From the NCBI GenBank assembly GCA_036389395.1, contig DASVPY010000089.1, positions 1-64,000 on the forward strand: a stretch of 64,000 nucleotides of DNA, written 5' to 3'. Position 1 is the stretch's first letter. Each line of letters starts with the position of its first letter. This document shows positions 25,451 to 33,308 of the stretch, in pieces. Made by a program: the position numbers and the translations under genes. The DNA comes from QHXQ01 sp036389395 (GTDB lineage Bacteria > Acidobacteriota > Blastocatellia > Pyrinomonadales > Pyrinomonadaceae). The notes beneath the pieces were generated by a model. The model did no database searches and was not told the origin of the DNA. It saw nothing but the letters and a program-made list of their open reading frames with translations.

Positions 25451-25792
25451 ATGGGCCAGTCGCCGCGCCCCGTGCCCGCCCGCCTTGCGGAGAAGCTGCT
25501 GCTCATTCGCGAGGGTCTTCGATTGTCACAGAATGAGTTGATCCACCGTCTGGCGCTCGAGGACGAGTTGACGCAGGCGCGGGTCTCATCTTACGAGCGC
25601 GGGGTGCGTGAGCCCCCGCTCGCCGTCCTGCTGAGGTACGCCCGCGCCGCGAACGTCTCGGTAGATGCGCTGATCGACGACGAGCTCGACCTACCGAAAA
25701 GACTGCCTGCCAGCCCTAAGAGCGAAGGGGTCAGAAGGAAGCGAGCTTCAGGCGCCGGCTCCGGGGGCAAGCGGAAGCCCAATAGGACTTAG
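25451..25792 (+). CDS. XRE-family HTH protein, paralogue 2
   Basis: A 113-residue Cro/CI-type HTH protein. PARLAEKLLLIREGLRLSQNELIHRLALEDEL holds the first helices, and VSSYERGVREPPLAVLLRYARAANVSVDALIDDELDLP the recognition helix and the conserved close. The tail is basic (SEGVRRKRASGAGSGGKRKPNRT), as in paralogue 1. The HTH recognition region differs at several positions from its neighbour, which would let the two recognise different sites. Same regulatory leader, same start context. Confidence 0.85.
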   Translation: MGQSPRPVPARLAEKLLLIREGLRLSQNELIHRLALEDELTQARVSSYERGVREPPLAVLLRYARAANVSVDALIDDELDLPKRLPASPKSEGVRRKRASGAGSGGKRKPNRT

Positions 25793-25941
25793 CAGCTAAA
25801 AAAATTCGTGCCGGTCGTAACGAAGTAAGGTATGATGCGCGCCAAGAGAGTTGCATGGCTGAGACTGTATGTAATCCATAAAACACAAGCGACCTGATCC
25901 TCATACCCAACAGTTTGAACGAGGCGGGGAGCACGGAGAGC

Positions 25942-26601
25942 GTGAGGCGTATTTTCGTGGACATTGAGACTATACCCCCCGATAAGGGCAGCACCGAGAT
26001 GGGAGTCTGCGAGGAGATCGGCTCGTGCTCCGAAGAAGAGTTCCGGCGGCTCGCGCTCGACGGCGACTTCGGGCGCGTCCTGACGATAGGAGTAGTCGTC
26101 GAACAGGACGACCGGGTGATCCACCGCGGGCTGTTCGGCCGCGAGCGTCAAACCATGATGTTCCACCTGGACGAGGCGCGCACGCTGCGCGGCTTCTGGA
26201 AGCTGCTCAGGGGTTTCAATGCCTCGCGTGATCTTGTCGTCGGCCACAACGTGTTCGACTTCGACCTGCCCTTCCTGTACAAGCGGAGCGTCATCCAGCG
26301 TGTGCGCCCGTCGGTCGAACTCTCCTTCGCCCGCTACCGCTCGCGGCCCATCTTCGACACGATGCACCAGTGGAACAAATGGTCGCCCCGGAAGTACGTC
26401 TCGCTCGACAGGCTGGCGAAAGTCCTGGGGCTGGAGAGTTCGAAGGCGCAAGGCATTAATGGCGGAGTCGTCTACGACCGCTTCTGCGAGGGCTGCCACC
26501 AGGAGATCGCCGACTACTGCATGCGCGATGTCGAACTCGTCCGCCAGATCTATTACCGCATGAGCTTCGCCGATGAAGGTGAGCCGCGCGGGAGTGAATA
26601 G
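25942..26601 (+). CDS. DEDDy 3'-5' exonuclease (PolB-exonuclease-like)
   Basis: About 219 residues of a ribonuclease-H-like DEDD exonuclease. Exo I is Asp7/Glu9 in IFVDIETIPP, Exo II is in LVVGHNVFDFDLPFL, and Exo III is IADYCMRDVELVRQIY (Tyr and Asp, the DEDDy type). It resembles the predicted PolB-like 3'-5' exonuclease family that stands alone without a polymerase. The open frame starts with a TTG at 25915, but the GTG at 25942 places the start directly before the first strand, as in relatives. It would degrade or trim DNA; a role in repair or defence is possible from context only. Confidence 0.8.
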   Translation: MRRIFVDIETIPPDKGSTEMGVCEEIGSCSEEEFRRLALDGDFGRVLTIGVVVEQDDRVIHRGLFGRERQTMMFHLDEARTLRGFWKLLRGFNASRDLVVGHNVFDFDLPFLYKRSVIQRVRPSVELSFARYRSRPIFDTMHQWNKWSPRKYVSLDRLAKVLGLESSKAQGINGGVVYDRFCEGCHQEIADYCMRDVELVRQIYYRMSFADEGEPRGSE

Positions 26602-26955
26602 TTCGGCGGGTATATTAGCGCCCGGCTACGTTTTAGAAACTGAGTTGAATTCTCACGCCCCCTTACTTTATGCTGGTGAAGGAGGGAAGTCTCACCACCT
26701 CCCGCAAAGCCCCGGTCGGACGCCCCTGCTCGACGCCTTCTTGAAAACTCACCACGCCGGCAAAAGCGACATCCGTTTTAATCGGTACGCAGTAGCCCCC
26801 TTATAGGTAGCCGAATGTATAGGCGCTGCCGTGTCGGACTCAGAACGGCGTGCGGCCCCGCCCAGTGCGACCTAAGCAGATAACGTACATGAACATTCGG
26901 GGCCCGGCAGAAGGTGCGGTGTCGGCGGGCGGCAACATAAGGAAACAGACATACG
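26602..26955 (+). other. Intergenic stretch, no gene seen
   Basis: About 350 bases between the exonuclease and the next gene. Short open frames here lack ribosome sites and family resemblance. I see no RNA gene, convincing promoter or repeat. Confidence 0.5.
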
Positions 26956-27393
26956 ATGAATGATCAACCCAGACGGTATAAAACCTCGCCCGTGCGGCGA
27001 AATCACACTCTCCGCCGGGACGAAGGCGTGAGACTCACCTGGGCGCAACTCGGCTGCCTGACCCTCGGCCAGGCGGAGACGATCCTGAGAGAAGGATCGC
27101 CCGAAACGCACGGGGGTTTTCTCCGGCTGTTCGCGCCGCTCGCCGGCCTCGCGGGTTCGGAGGCGGCGCGGGCGTTCTCGCTCGTAGGCCACAAGGTGCG
27201 ATCCCACGCAGCCGGGGAGGCGGCTTTGCCAGACTGGGATCCGTTCTTCGCCGCGCTCAGGCGCGAGCGGACGGCCCGCCTTATCACTGAAAGGACGACA
27301 CTGCACGACCTGTCTGAACTGCTCTGGGAGATGCACACCGCCCAAGGCCCGCCTCCCGCGTCGCGCCTCGGCACTTCGGAGGCAGGATCATGA
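26956..27393 (+). CDS. Hypothetical protein coupled to LRR protein
   Basis: A 145-residue soluble protein with no recognised domain. The N-terminus is basic (RRYKTSPVRRNHTLRRDE), followed by helices (LTWAQLGCLTLGQAETILREG; GGFLRLFAPLAGLAGSEAARAFSLVGHKV). No membrane segment or signal is seen. Its stop overlaps the start of the LRR gene by four bases (ATGA at 27390), so the two are co-translated and may work together. Confidence 0.5.
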   Translation: MNDQPRRYKTSPVRRNHTLRRDEGVRLTWAQLGCLTLGQAETILREGSPETHGGFLRLFAPLAGLAGSEAARAFSLVGHKVRSHAAGEAALPDWDPFFAALRRERTARLITERTTLHDLSELLWEMHTAQGPPPASRLGTSEAGS

Positions 27394-28235
27394 GCGAGCG
27401 GAGGGGCCGCACGCCTCCCATCTTTCACGCGTCACCCTCAATCAGTCACGGCTCGGGCGAACGGCTCGCGGGCGGCGTCGCCTGGAATCTCACGCCATCA
27501 CCGGACCGCCCGGCGCGCACAGTAAGATTCCCGAAGAACAGGATACTGGGTGAACTATTCACCGAGCCGTACCCGTCCAGCGGCTGTGGCGTCTCGCAAA
27601 TGAGACGGCTCGGTCTCGCGCGGGGCGAAGTGAGGGTGCCTGCCGACCACCGGCTGGTGCTCTACGTTGAGGACGGGATAAGCGAGCACGGGCTGAAGGC
27701 ACTGTCTAGGCTCGGGCCGCGAGACTTGCAGTCGCTCCTTCTCCGCGGCTGCGAGATCACCGACTCGAGCCTCGAGCACCTCAGCGGCATGACCTGGCTT
27801 GAGCACCTCGACGTGTCGTGTAACTACATCACGGGCGAGGGCCTGGCTCACCTCGGGGGGATGGTGCTGCTAGAGCGGCTGGACGTATGGGGCTGCGACC
27901 TGACGGAAGCGGGCTTGGCGCACCTGCCGTCGCTCCCCTCACTCCGTGAACTGACACTCTTTCTAAACCTCGAACTGGCGGACGGCGGCATCGCCCACCT
28001 TGACAGGCTGCCGGCGCTGGAGCGGCTTGATCTGCACGGCACTCCCATCGGAGACAGCGCGCTGGCACGTCTGAAGAATATGCGGAAGCTGCGCTACCTG
28101 AACGTCTCGTACACCAAGATCAGCCGGAACGCCGCCCTCGAACTGTGCACCGCCCTGCCGTGTTGCGAGATAAGCTGGCAGCCGACGTCTGCTTGGCAGG
28201 AGCGGGGCGGCCCGCCGTCTCCCGCCATGTCGTAA
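27390..28235 (+). CDS. Leucine-rich-repeat protein
   Basis: A 281-residue protein. After an unstructured N-terminal about 75 residues, six to seven LRRs of about 24 residues run from residue 90 to 260. They are of the L..L.L.(G/S)..(I/L)T..GL.HL..L..L..L type, close to the cysteine-containing/GALA-like class (for example LQSLLLRGCEITDSSLEHL, LEHLDVSCNYITGEGLAHL). No signal peptide. LRR proteins bind other proteins; the partner may be the product of the coupled upstream gene. Confidence 0.75.
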   Translation: MSERRGRTPPIFHASPSISHGSGERLAGGVAWNLTPSPDRPARTVRFPKNRILGELFTEPYPSSGCGVSQMRRLGLARGEVRVPADHRLVLYVEDGISEHGLKALSRLGPRDLQSLLLRGCEITDSSLEHLSGMTWLEHLDVSCNYITGEGLAHLGGMVLLERLDVWGCDLTEAGLAHLPSLPSLRELTLFLNLELADGGIAHLDRLPALERLDLHGTPIGDSALARLKNMRKLRYLNVSYTKISRNAALELCTALPCCEISWQPTSAWQERGGPPSPAMS

Positions 28236-28446
28236 TCCGCGCCGCCCGCGCCCGACGGCCTCTACTTAAACGACCTTCTGACCGGCCCCGCCATCCCCTA
28301 GATTTTAACGCGGCACCCCCCTCCTTCACGCCCCCGACTCTTCGACAGTCAGGCTGCTTATCACAACCCGCGACTACCGCCCCCCTTTGCGCCCCTACAG
28401 TCGGACTTGCCTAATTTTCTGATTCTGCCCTAACTCAAAATATCGT

Positions 28447-28500
28447 TTGACTGGCAAACGAGGTTTGCTATTATAAATACGGCTTTAACACAACGTTAAA
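28447..28500 (+). promoter_or_regulatory. Promoter with two palindromes, oriT/operator candidate
   Basis: TTGACT (28447-28452), 16 bases and TATTAT (28469-28474) precede the mobilisation genes. The spacer holds an inverted repeat GCAAAC-GAG-GTTTGC (28454-28468), and TTTAAC-ACAAC-GTTAAA (28484-28500) lies at the expected start of transcription. AT-rich palindromes directly upstream of a relaxase operon are where relaxosome operators and transfer origins usually lie. A nick site cannot be named from sequence alone. The rest of the 28236-28571 gap shows no gene. Confidence 0.45.
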
Positions 28501-28571
28501 AGCCAGATATGGATAAGCGATATTGCTTGGCTTCGTTTTTCCCGATAACCCTCACGCAGCAAAGCCTTTAT

Positions 28572-28949
28572 ATGAGCAAGAAGAAAGAACTGACCAAACC
28601 CATCCCGGTGCGGAGAAGCCCCGCGGAGCGCAAAGTTATCCAAAAATTGGCCTCCGACGCCGGGCTTTCAGAGGCGCGTCTGATGGTCACGGCGGCGCTC
28701 ATGCTGAGTGATTTCCAGACGGCGGAAGAACTCCGCGCCGCCCTCCATATCGGCGGGCAATTGTGGCAGACGCGCACCAGCGCCGTCATGCAGGTGCGGA
28801 GACTCGGCCACCAGCTCGAACGGCTCCGAGAGGAGATGGACCCTGATGCAGGCGCGGTGGCCTCGGGCAGGCTGGACGATGCGCTCGGCGAGGTCGCCGC
28901 CGTTCTCAAAAACATGGGTACGTCATGGCGCGGGCGGTCGCGAAAGTAA
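28572..28949 (+). CDS. MobC-like relaxosome accessory protein
   Basis: About 125 residues from the ATG at 28572 (the frame also opens at 28509 but without support). It has a basic start and then a PVRRSPAERKVIQKLASDAGLSEARLM segment typical of MobC/ribbon-helix-helix accessory proteins, followed by a helical region (VRRLGHQLERLREEMD). Such proteins bind the transfer origin and help the relaxase melt it. It overlaps the relaxase start by 25 bases and follows the palindromic promoter. Confidence 0.65.
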   Translation: MSKKKELTKPIPVRRSPAERKVIQKLASDAGLSEARLMVTAALMLSDFQTAEELRAALHIGGQLWQTRTSAVMQVRRLGHQLERLREEMDPDAGAVASGRLDDALGEVAAVLKNMGTSWRGRSRK

Positions 28950-31120
28950 GTCCCCACATCAAGTGCGGCGCGTCGAACGCCATGTACATCGGCAGCCTCC
29001 GGGAGGAGCCGTCGCGCGATGCGGAACAGCTCTCCGGCGGAAGATTCTCCGACCCTTCGGATAGGGACGGACCACTCACGGAGATGGTCGAAGGAGCCGC
29101 CGTGCGGGTCGCGGACGACGACACGGTGTGGGGCTGGAACGTGCCCTGGTTCGTCGCCGACGACGGGTACGGCATCTGGGAGACCGAGGAGGGGCGGGCG
29201 CTCCTCGAAGACAGATCGCTCGCGCTCTCGGCCCACTACATGGGGCTGGGCCCCGCGCCGCGGTCGGCGGGAAAGCTCTCGGTCGAAGAAAAGCGCGAGA
29301 ATCTAGTTGCCCACTTCAGCGCGCAAGCCGACCTGGAGGAGCGCCGTGGCGGACTCTCACATTTCCGAATCATCATCACGGTAGGGTTGGAAGTCTCCGT
29401 CCGCACGCTGACGGAGATGTCGAACGCTTTCCTCCGTGAAAACTTCCCCCTCTGCCCGGCCTTCGTCGCAGTCCACGACGACACCGAGCACCGCCACGCC
29501 CACATCTACGTCCACGCGCGACAGCTCGACGGCCGAAAGATCAGCCTCGGGCAGGACTACTTCCGCCTGGATGAGAGCTGGATGCGTATCTGCGCCGAGC
29601 GCCTCGGCGTCCCCGAGATCTACACCCGCCACATGGAGCTAAAGGAGGAGACGCGCGGCTGGAGCACCGAGTACCAGAAGGCGTCAGAGGTGGAGGAGCC
29701 GCTGCCGCCGAAGCCAGACCGTTGGGGCGATCACCACGACACGCTCCTCATCTTCCGCCCCTTCGACGACCGCTGGTGCGGGCGACTCATGGCGCAGACG
29801 CGAGTAGCGGAGACGAAAGCCGCGTGGCTGGAGGCGACGGAGGCTCGGGCGGAGGAGGTCGCCACTGCGCGTGAGGTCGCACTGTGGCTACGCGAGAAGC
29901 TCAACGCCGGGGCGGAGAGGAGATCAAAGAGTAAGAGGGAGACGAAACGCGGGATGCCCGCCGAGGTCATTACCGTCTCGGAGCAGCAGAAGCTGAAGGC
30001 CTACGAGCGCGACATCCTCAGCGCCGAGAAGCCCAAGGCGAAAGATACACGAGAGCCGTCTACAACGACGCGGACGGCATCACAATCCGCCCTGCCGTTC
30101 GACGGGGCGACCCCCTCGCCGGACGAACAGCTCGGCTTCGATTTCGGCGCACAGATTGAGGGGCAGCGGCAGGAGAGAGCAACGGCACAATCTAACCCGG
30201 CGCACACCAGCCAAAAGTCGCAGGCGCATAAACGGGCGGGGGCGCAGGCGACGCCGGCGGCGACGCCGAGTGCGTCACCTTCTACCGAGGAGATTGCGAG
30301 AAGTCTTGGCCGTGAACTGGTGGCCGAGACGAAGCTCGCCTTCTACGAATTCACTTCGGGCGCGGCGAGGACGCGGAAAGAGAAACAACAACTGAAGGAG
30401 CAGTTGGCCGCCGCCCGCGAGGAGCACGCCCGCGCTCAACGTGAAGCTGAAGTGTGCCGCGCGCACTTCGCGGCTCAAGGAACTGCCGAGCCGCCGTATC
30501 TACTGACCGAGGATGAGCGAAATTACCTCAAACTCGTGTCCAGGCATCTCCCCGAATCCTTGCGCGAGCGAATCGAGCGTGAGGTATCCCGCTCGCGGAC
30601 CATTCCCGACAGGCCAGAAGATTCACCGGCCCAGAGTGAGAAGGGATTGACATCACGCGGCGACACACACCGTGCCGTGGAGGAGAAACAAAGCCCCGCC
30701 GTCGTAGGGGAGCAGACGTATCCTGTCGCCGGCGACCGACAGCACAGAGACACTACACGTCAGAACGCCGCGACGCAGGCTAAGACCACGACGGCGAAGC
30801 CCCCACCTGAGCCAGCAGTCCACACCCTCGCCGACGACGAGGTGCGGCAGATGATCGCCGACTTTAAGCTGTCCAAAGCGCGCGCCGTAGCACTGCGAGT
30901 CGCGGAAGAAGACTTCAACGCCGCGCCCACCGTTGGGTGTCGCCGACGCATAAGGTCACGCTGGCCGAGGTGGAAGCGCAAGTCAGCGACGGCCACAAGC
31001 GCGGCCAAAATGTTCGGGGGCTGGAAGACCTCAAGCGGCACGTTCAGGATCAGATCGTGGCAGAGCGGGTTAACATACCCCAACGGCGGAAGGAGGCGGA
31101 CGACGAGGCGCGCTCTCTAA
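28925..31120 (+). CDS. Relaxase/mobilisation nuclease, N-terminal part before a frameshift
   Basis: An open frame of 731 codons whose first about 670 encode a MobA-type relaxase. The metal-binding histidines lie in DTEHRHAHIYVHARQLDG at about residues 185-205, preceded by the strand FRIIITVGLEVSVRTL. A Gln/Lys/Arg-rich helical linker follows (residues 290-640). From about 30,935 the frame becomes a meaningless basic run and stops at 31120, while the protein continues in another frame (next entry). Relaxases nick oriT and lead DNA into a recipient. The nuclease domain is whole, so some function may remain despite the break. Confidence 0.75.
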   Translation: MARAVAKVSPHIKCGASNAMYIGSLREEPSRDAEQLSGGRFSDPSDRDGPLTEMVEGAAVRVADDDTVWGWNVPWFVADDGYGIWETEEGRALLEDRSLALSAHYMGLGPAPRSAGKLSVEEKRENLVAHFSAQADLEERRGGLSHFRIIITVGLEVSVRTLTEMSNAFLRENFPLCPAFVAVHDDTEHRHAHIYVHARQLDGRKISLGQDYFRLDESWMRICAERLGVPEIYTRHMELKEETRGWSTEYQKASEVEEPLPPKPDRWGDHHDTLLIFRPFDDRWCGRLMAQTRVAETKAAWLEATEARAEEVATAREVALWLREKLNAGAERRSKSKRETKRGMPAEVITVSEQQKLKAYERDILSAEKPKAKDTREPSTTTRTASQSALPFDGATPSPDEQLGFDFGAQIEGQRQERATAQSNPAHTSQKSQAHKRAGAQATPAATPSASPSTEEIARSLGRELVAETKLAFYEFTSGAARTRKEKQQLKEQLAAAREEHARAQREAEVCRAHFAAQGTAEPPYLLTEDERNYLKLVSRHLPESLRERIEREVSRSRTIPDRPEDSPAQSEKGLTSRGDTHRAVEEKQSPAVVGEQTYPVAGDRQHRDTTRQNAATQAKTTTAKPPPEPAVHTLADDEVRQMIADFKLSKARAVALRVAEEDFNAAPTVGCRRRIRSRWPRWKRKSATATSAAKMFGGWKTSSGTFRIRSWQSGLTYPNGGRRRTTRRAL

Positions 31121-32058
31121 AGGAGCGTGTGAGGGCGGAGGCCGCGGCGCGCGGGCGGATGGGGCTCAAGATGCCGGACGCCGTGATGACACCGGACGAG
31201 CTGCGCGAGATGGTGAGATGCGCGGAAATCTCCCGCGACCCGGAGTTGCTCAGGAGGGCTTTCGAGATCGACCTCAGGCAGGCGCTGAGAGACGCACATC
31301 TGACGGGCGACGGAAGTCACGTCCGCCACCTCGAAGAAAGGCACGTCGGCGTCGAACTCAAGGCCGAAGTGAGCGCAGATAAAGCCAGGCAGTTTCTCGG
31401 TGCGGCATCCAAGAGCCCCGATAAGATCTTGCTGCCGGCTCTTGACGAGGCGGGGCGGGACATCGCCCTCACACTCGATCAGGCTAGCCCGCGCGGAGGC
31501 ATCAGGGGAGTTATCGGCAAGCTGGTTGAGACGGCGGCTCACCGTCGCTTCCGAGAGCAACTCGCCAAGACAAGAGAGGCTTACTTCCGGCACCTACGAT
31601 CTGACGTCGCGGGCCGTGAAGCCTTCTACGAGGCGGCTGGGGCAATAAGGCTGGAGTGCCATGAGAGGGGCAGGGAGTTCGGCTACCACGCGCCAGCGAT
31701 GCCGGAGTTGACGCGCGGTGAGATACAAGAGATTCGCGACTACGCCGTCAAGCAGACAGGCTGGAAGAGGGAAGAGTGGCTCTCAGCATGCACCGCCGCA
31801 CAGCGCTTGGCTGATGAGAGGGACGCCGCGGCCTGGAAGCCGACGAGGACGGTTGAGATACTTTCGCCCAGCCAAGGCTCTCAGGAAAGGTCCGAACAGA
31901 TTCGGAAAGAGATCGAGGCGAAGCGCGCGGAGGCAAGCGCGCTCCAGCGAGTAAGCAGAACGGGCGTCGAACGCGACCAGCAGGACACGCACAAGCCGCA
32001 TGAAAGAGCCTCACGCGAGCGGGACAGGTCGGGAGGGAGCCACTCTCGGGGCCGATGA
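30937..32058 (+). CDS. Relaxase C-terminal part, displaced by frameshift
   Basis: An open frame of 373 codons in the -1 frame relative to the relaxase. It opens as SPTHKVTLAEVEAQVSDGHKRGQ with no ribosome site of its own; the nominal start is a GTG within the upstream coding region. It is helical and charged throughout and continues the style of the relaxase linker, ending in a basic tail (HKPHERASRERDRSGG). The original protein was probably one chain of about 1040 residues. The break near 30,920-30,936 has no slippery heptamer, so mutation or a one-base sequencing error is likelier than recoding. Confidence 0.6.
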   Translation: MSPTHKVTLAEVEAQVSDGHKRGQNVRGLEDLKRHVQDQIVAERVNIPQRRKEADDEARSLKERVRAEAAARGRMGLKMPDAVMTPDELREMVRCAEISRDPELLRRAFEIDLRQALRDAHLTGDGSHVRHLEERHVGVELKAEVSADKARQFLGAASKSPDKILLPALDEAGRDIALTLDQASPRGGIRGVIGKLVETAAHRRFREQLAKTREAYFRHLRSDVAGREAFYEAAGAIRLECHERGREFGYHAPAMPELTRGEIQEIRDYAVKQTGWKREEWLSACTAAQRLADERDAAAWKPTRTVEILSPSQGSQERSEQIRKEIEAKRAEASALQRVSRTGVERDQQDTHKPHERASRERDRSGGSHSRGR

Positions 32059-32784
32059 AGTGTAAGCGCTATCTCACCCGACACTAATCGACTACAGCAC
32101 GCTCATGTTGCGCTTTAATTACTGCTCGAAGGGCAACAATTGTTGTTACGATGAGTAATATTCCCAACGGCAACGCGGCCCAGAGAATCAAGTGCTGAAA
32201 CAAGCCCATCTGGAAATACCACCTCTCTGAAATCTTCCCCGCTTAAAGATTCAATTATAGCTAACCCTAAATGCAAGGTCCTAGGGTGGCGCGGGTTATG
32301 GTGGCTTGGCGGATGTGCTTTTTCTTTAGTGAGGTGGTCGCGCGCTACGATCCATCGCTTGAGGACTATCGCGCACGCGACTATGCTATCGACCAACAAA
32401 CACAACGCCCGAGACGCGCTTCGTGATTCTTACAGATGAGTCCCTGCCAAGCGTTGCGCGGCGGGCCTATGACGAACTTCTTCATCGTTAGATCTCCCAT
32501 GAAGGGATGCGACCGCCCTACGGTTAATCCAACCTGCCGATGTGTGAGACTGTGTCCCGCACCGGCGGGCTGTCTTCGACGCGGATTGTAATGAGATGAG
32601 AGACAATCTTCTTTCTTTCGTAAGAAAGTAAGTGAAGGGACTTGCTGGTTCTGCTATCCTACGGCCGCTCTGTCTTTGACATTAGCGACCACAGGCGATG
32701 CGTAGCTCCGACTAATCAACGAGTGGTGTATCTCGCCGATGGGTATAGAAGACTTACACCCTCGGCGCTCCCCGGCCGCTAACA
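32059..32784 (+). other. Non-coding stretch after the relaxase
   Basis: About 730 bases with lower GC than the flanks and only short unsupported open frames (one of 96 codons on the minus strand at 32115-32405 has no family resemblance or ribosome site). A hairpin-forming CTTTCTTTC/GAAAG stretch lies near 32,609-32,632. I recognise no gene. Confidence 0.5.
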
Positions 32785-32808
32785 TTCTATGGATTGTTAT
32801 CCATAGAA
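32785..32808 (+). repeat. Relic leader hairpin of third XRE copy
   Basis: TTCTATGGAT (32785-32794) and ATCCATAGAA (32799-32808) form a perfect 10-base-pair stem with a TGTT loop. It sits 44 bases before the GTG of the decayed XRE copy, the same place as the second hairpin of the two intact copies (47 and about 42 bases), and is likewise followed by TCAGGAGG. The stem sequence differs from both other copies. Confidence 0.55.
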
Positions 32809-32852
32809 GCAGGACTCGTTTTATTCCCGATCTTCCATCAGGAGGGTATCCC

Positions 32853-33155
32853 GGTGGGCAGCGCGCGGTTGATGCCGGCACGGTTGGCTGAAAAGCTTCT
32901 CCAAATCCGAAACGCCCTCGGCCTTTTAACAGACCGAGATGCCAAGACGCTTAGGGGCTGAGGATGTGATCAAGTATCACAACATCCCGAAGTATTGAAT
33001 TAGGAAATAGCGAGCCGCGGCCGCCCTCCATCCTGCTGCAATACGCGCGTGCGGCGAACGACTCGTAGACGACGATGTAGGCCTCCCCGATAAGTTGCCC
33101 ATCCTAGCAAAGAGCGAAGGGGGCAGGCGTTGGCTTCCTCCCGGCAGGAAAAAAT
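32853..33155 (+). pseudogene. Decayed third copy of the XRE gene
   Basis: Starting at the GTG at 32853, three reading frames in turn match the intact XRE paralogues. First comes PARLAEKLLQIRNALGL, then, after a frameshift, QTEMPRRLGAEDVIKYHNIPKY. A stop and shift then lead to EPRPPSILLQYARAAND, and after another stop DDDVGLPDKLPILAKSEGGRR. At least two frameshifts and two stops make it non-functional. The Shine-Dalgarno context (TCAGGAGGG) is still recognisable. Confidence 0.75.
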
Positions 33156-33308
33156 GAAAGCTCATGAGGGTGCCCTTAGCAGCCGACGCTCGAATAGATC
33201 AAAGTTCGCCGAGTTCTTGGGTCCGAACTGTCGCTGGCAAGCTTGCGCCCGGAAGACGCATATGAGATCGCACGAAGCGGTCTCACATTTAAAGAACAAA
33301 AAATCGCT

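Noticed and set aside
32115..32405. 96-codon minus-strand frame after the relaxase
   Set aside because: No ribosome site, no family resemblance, and a His/Pro/Asn-rich composition typical of chance frames.
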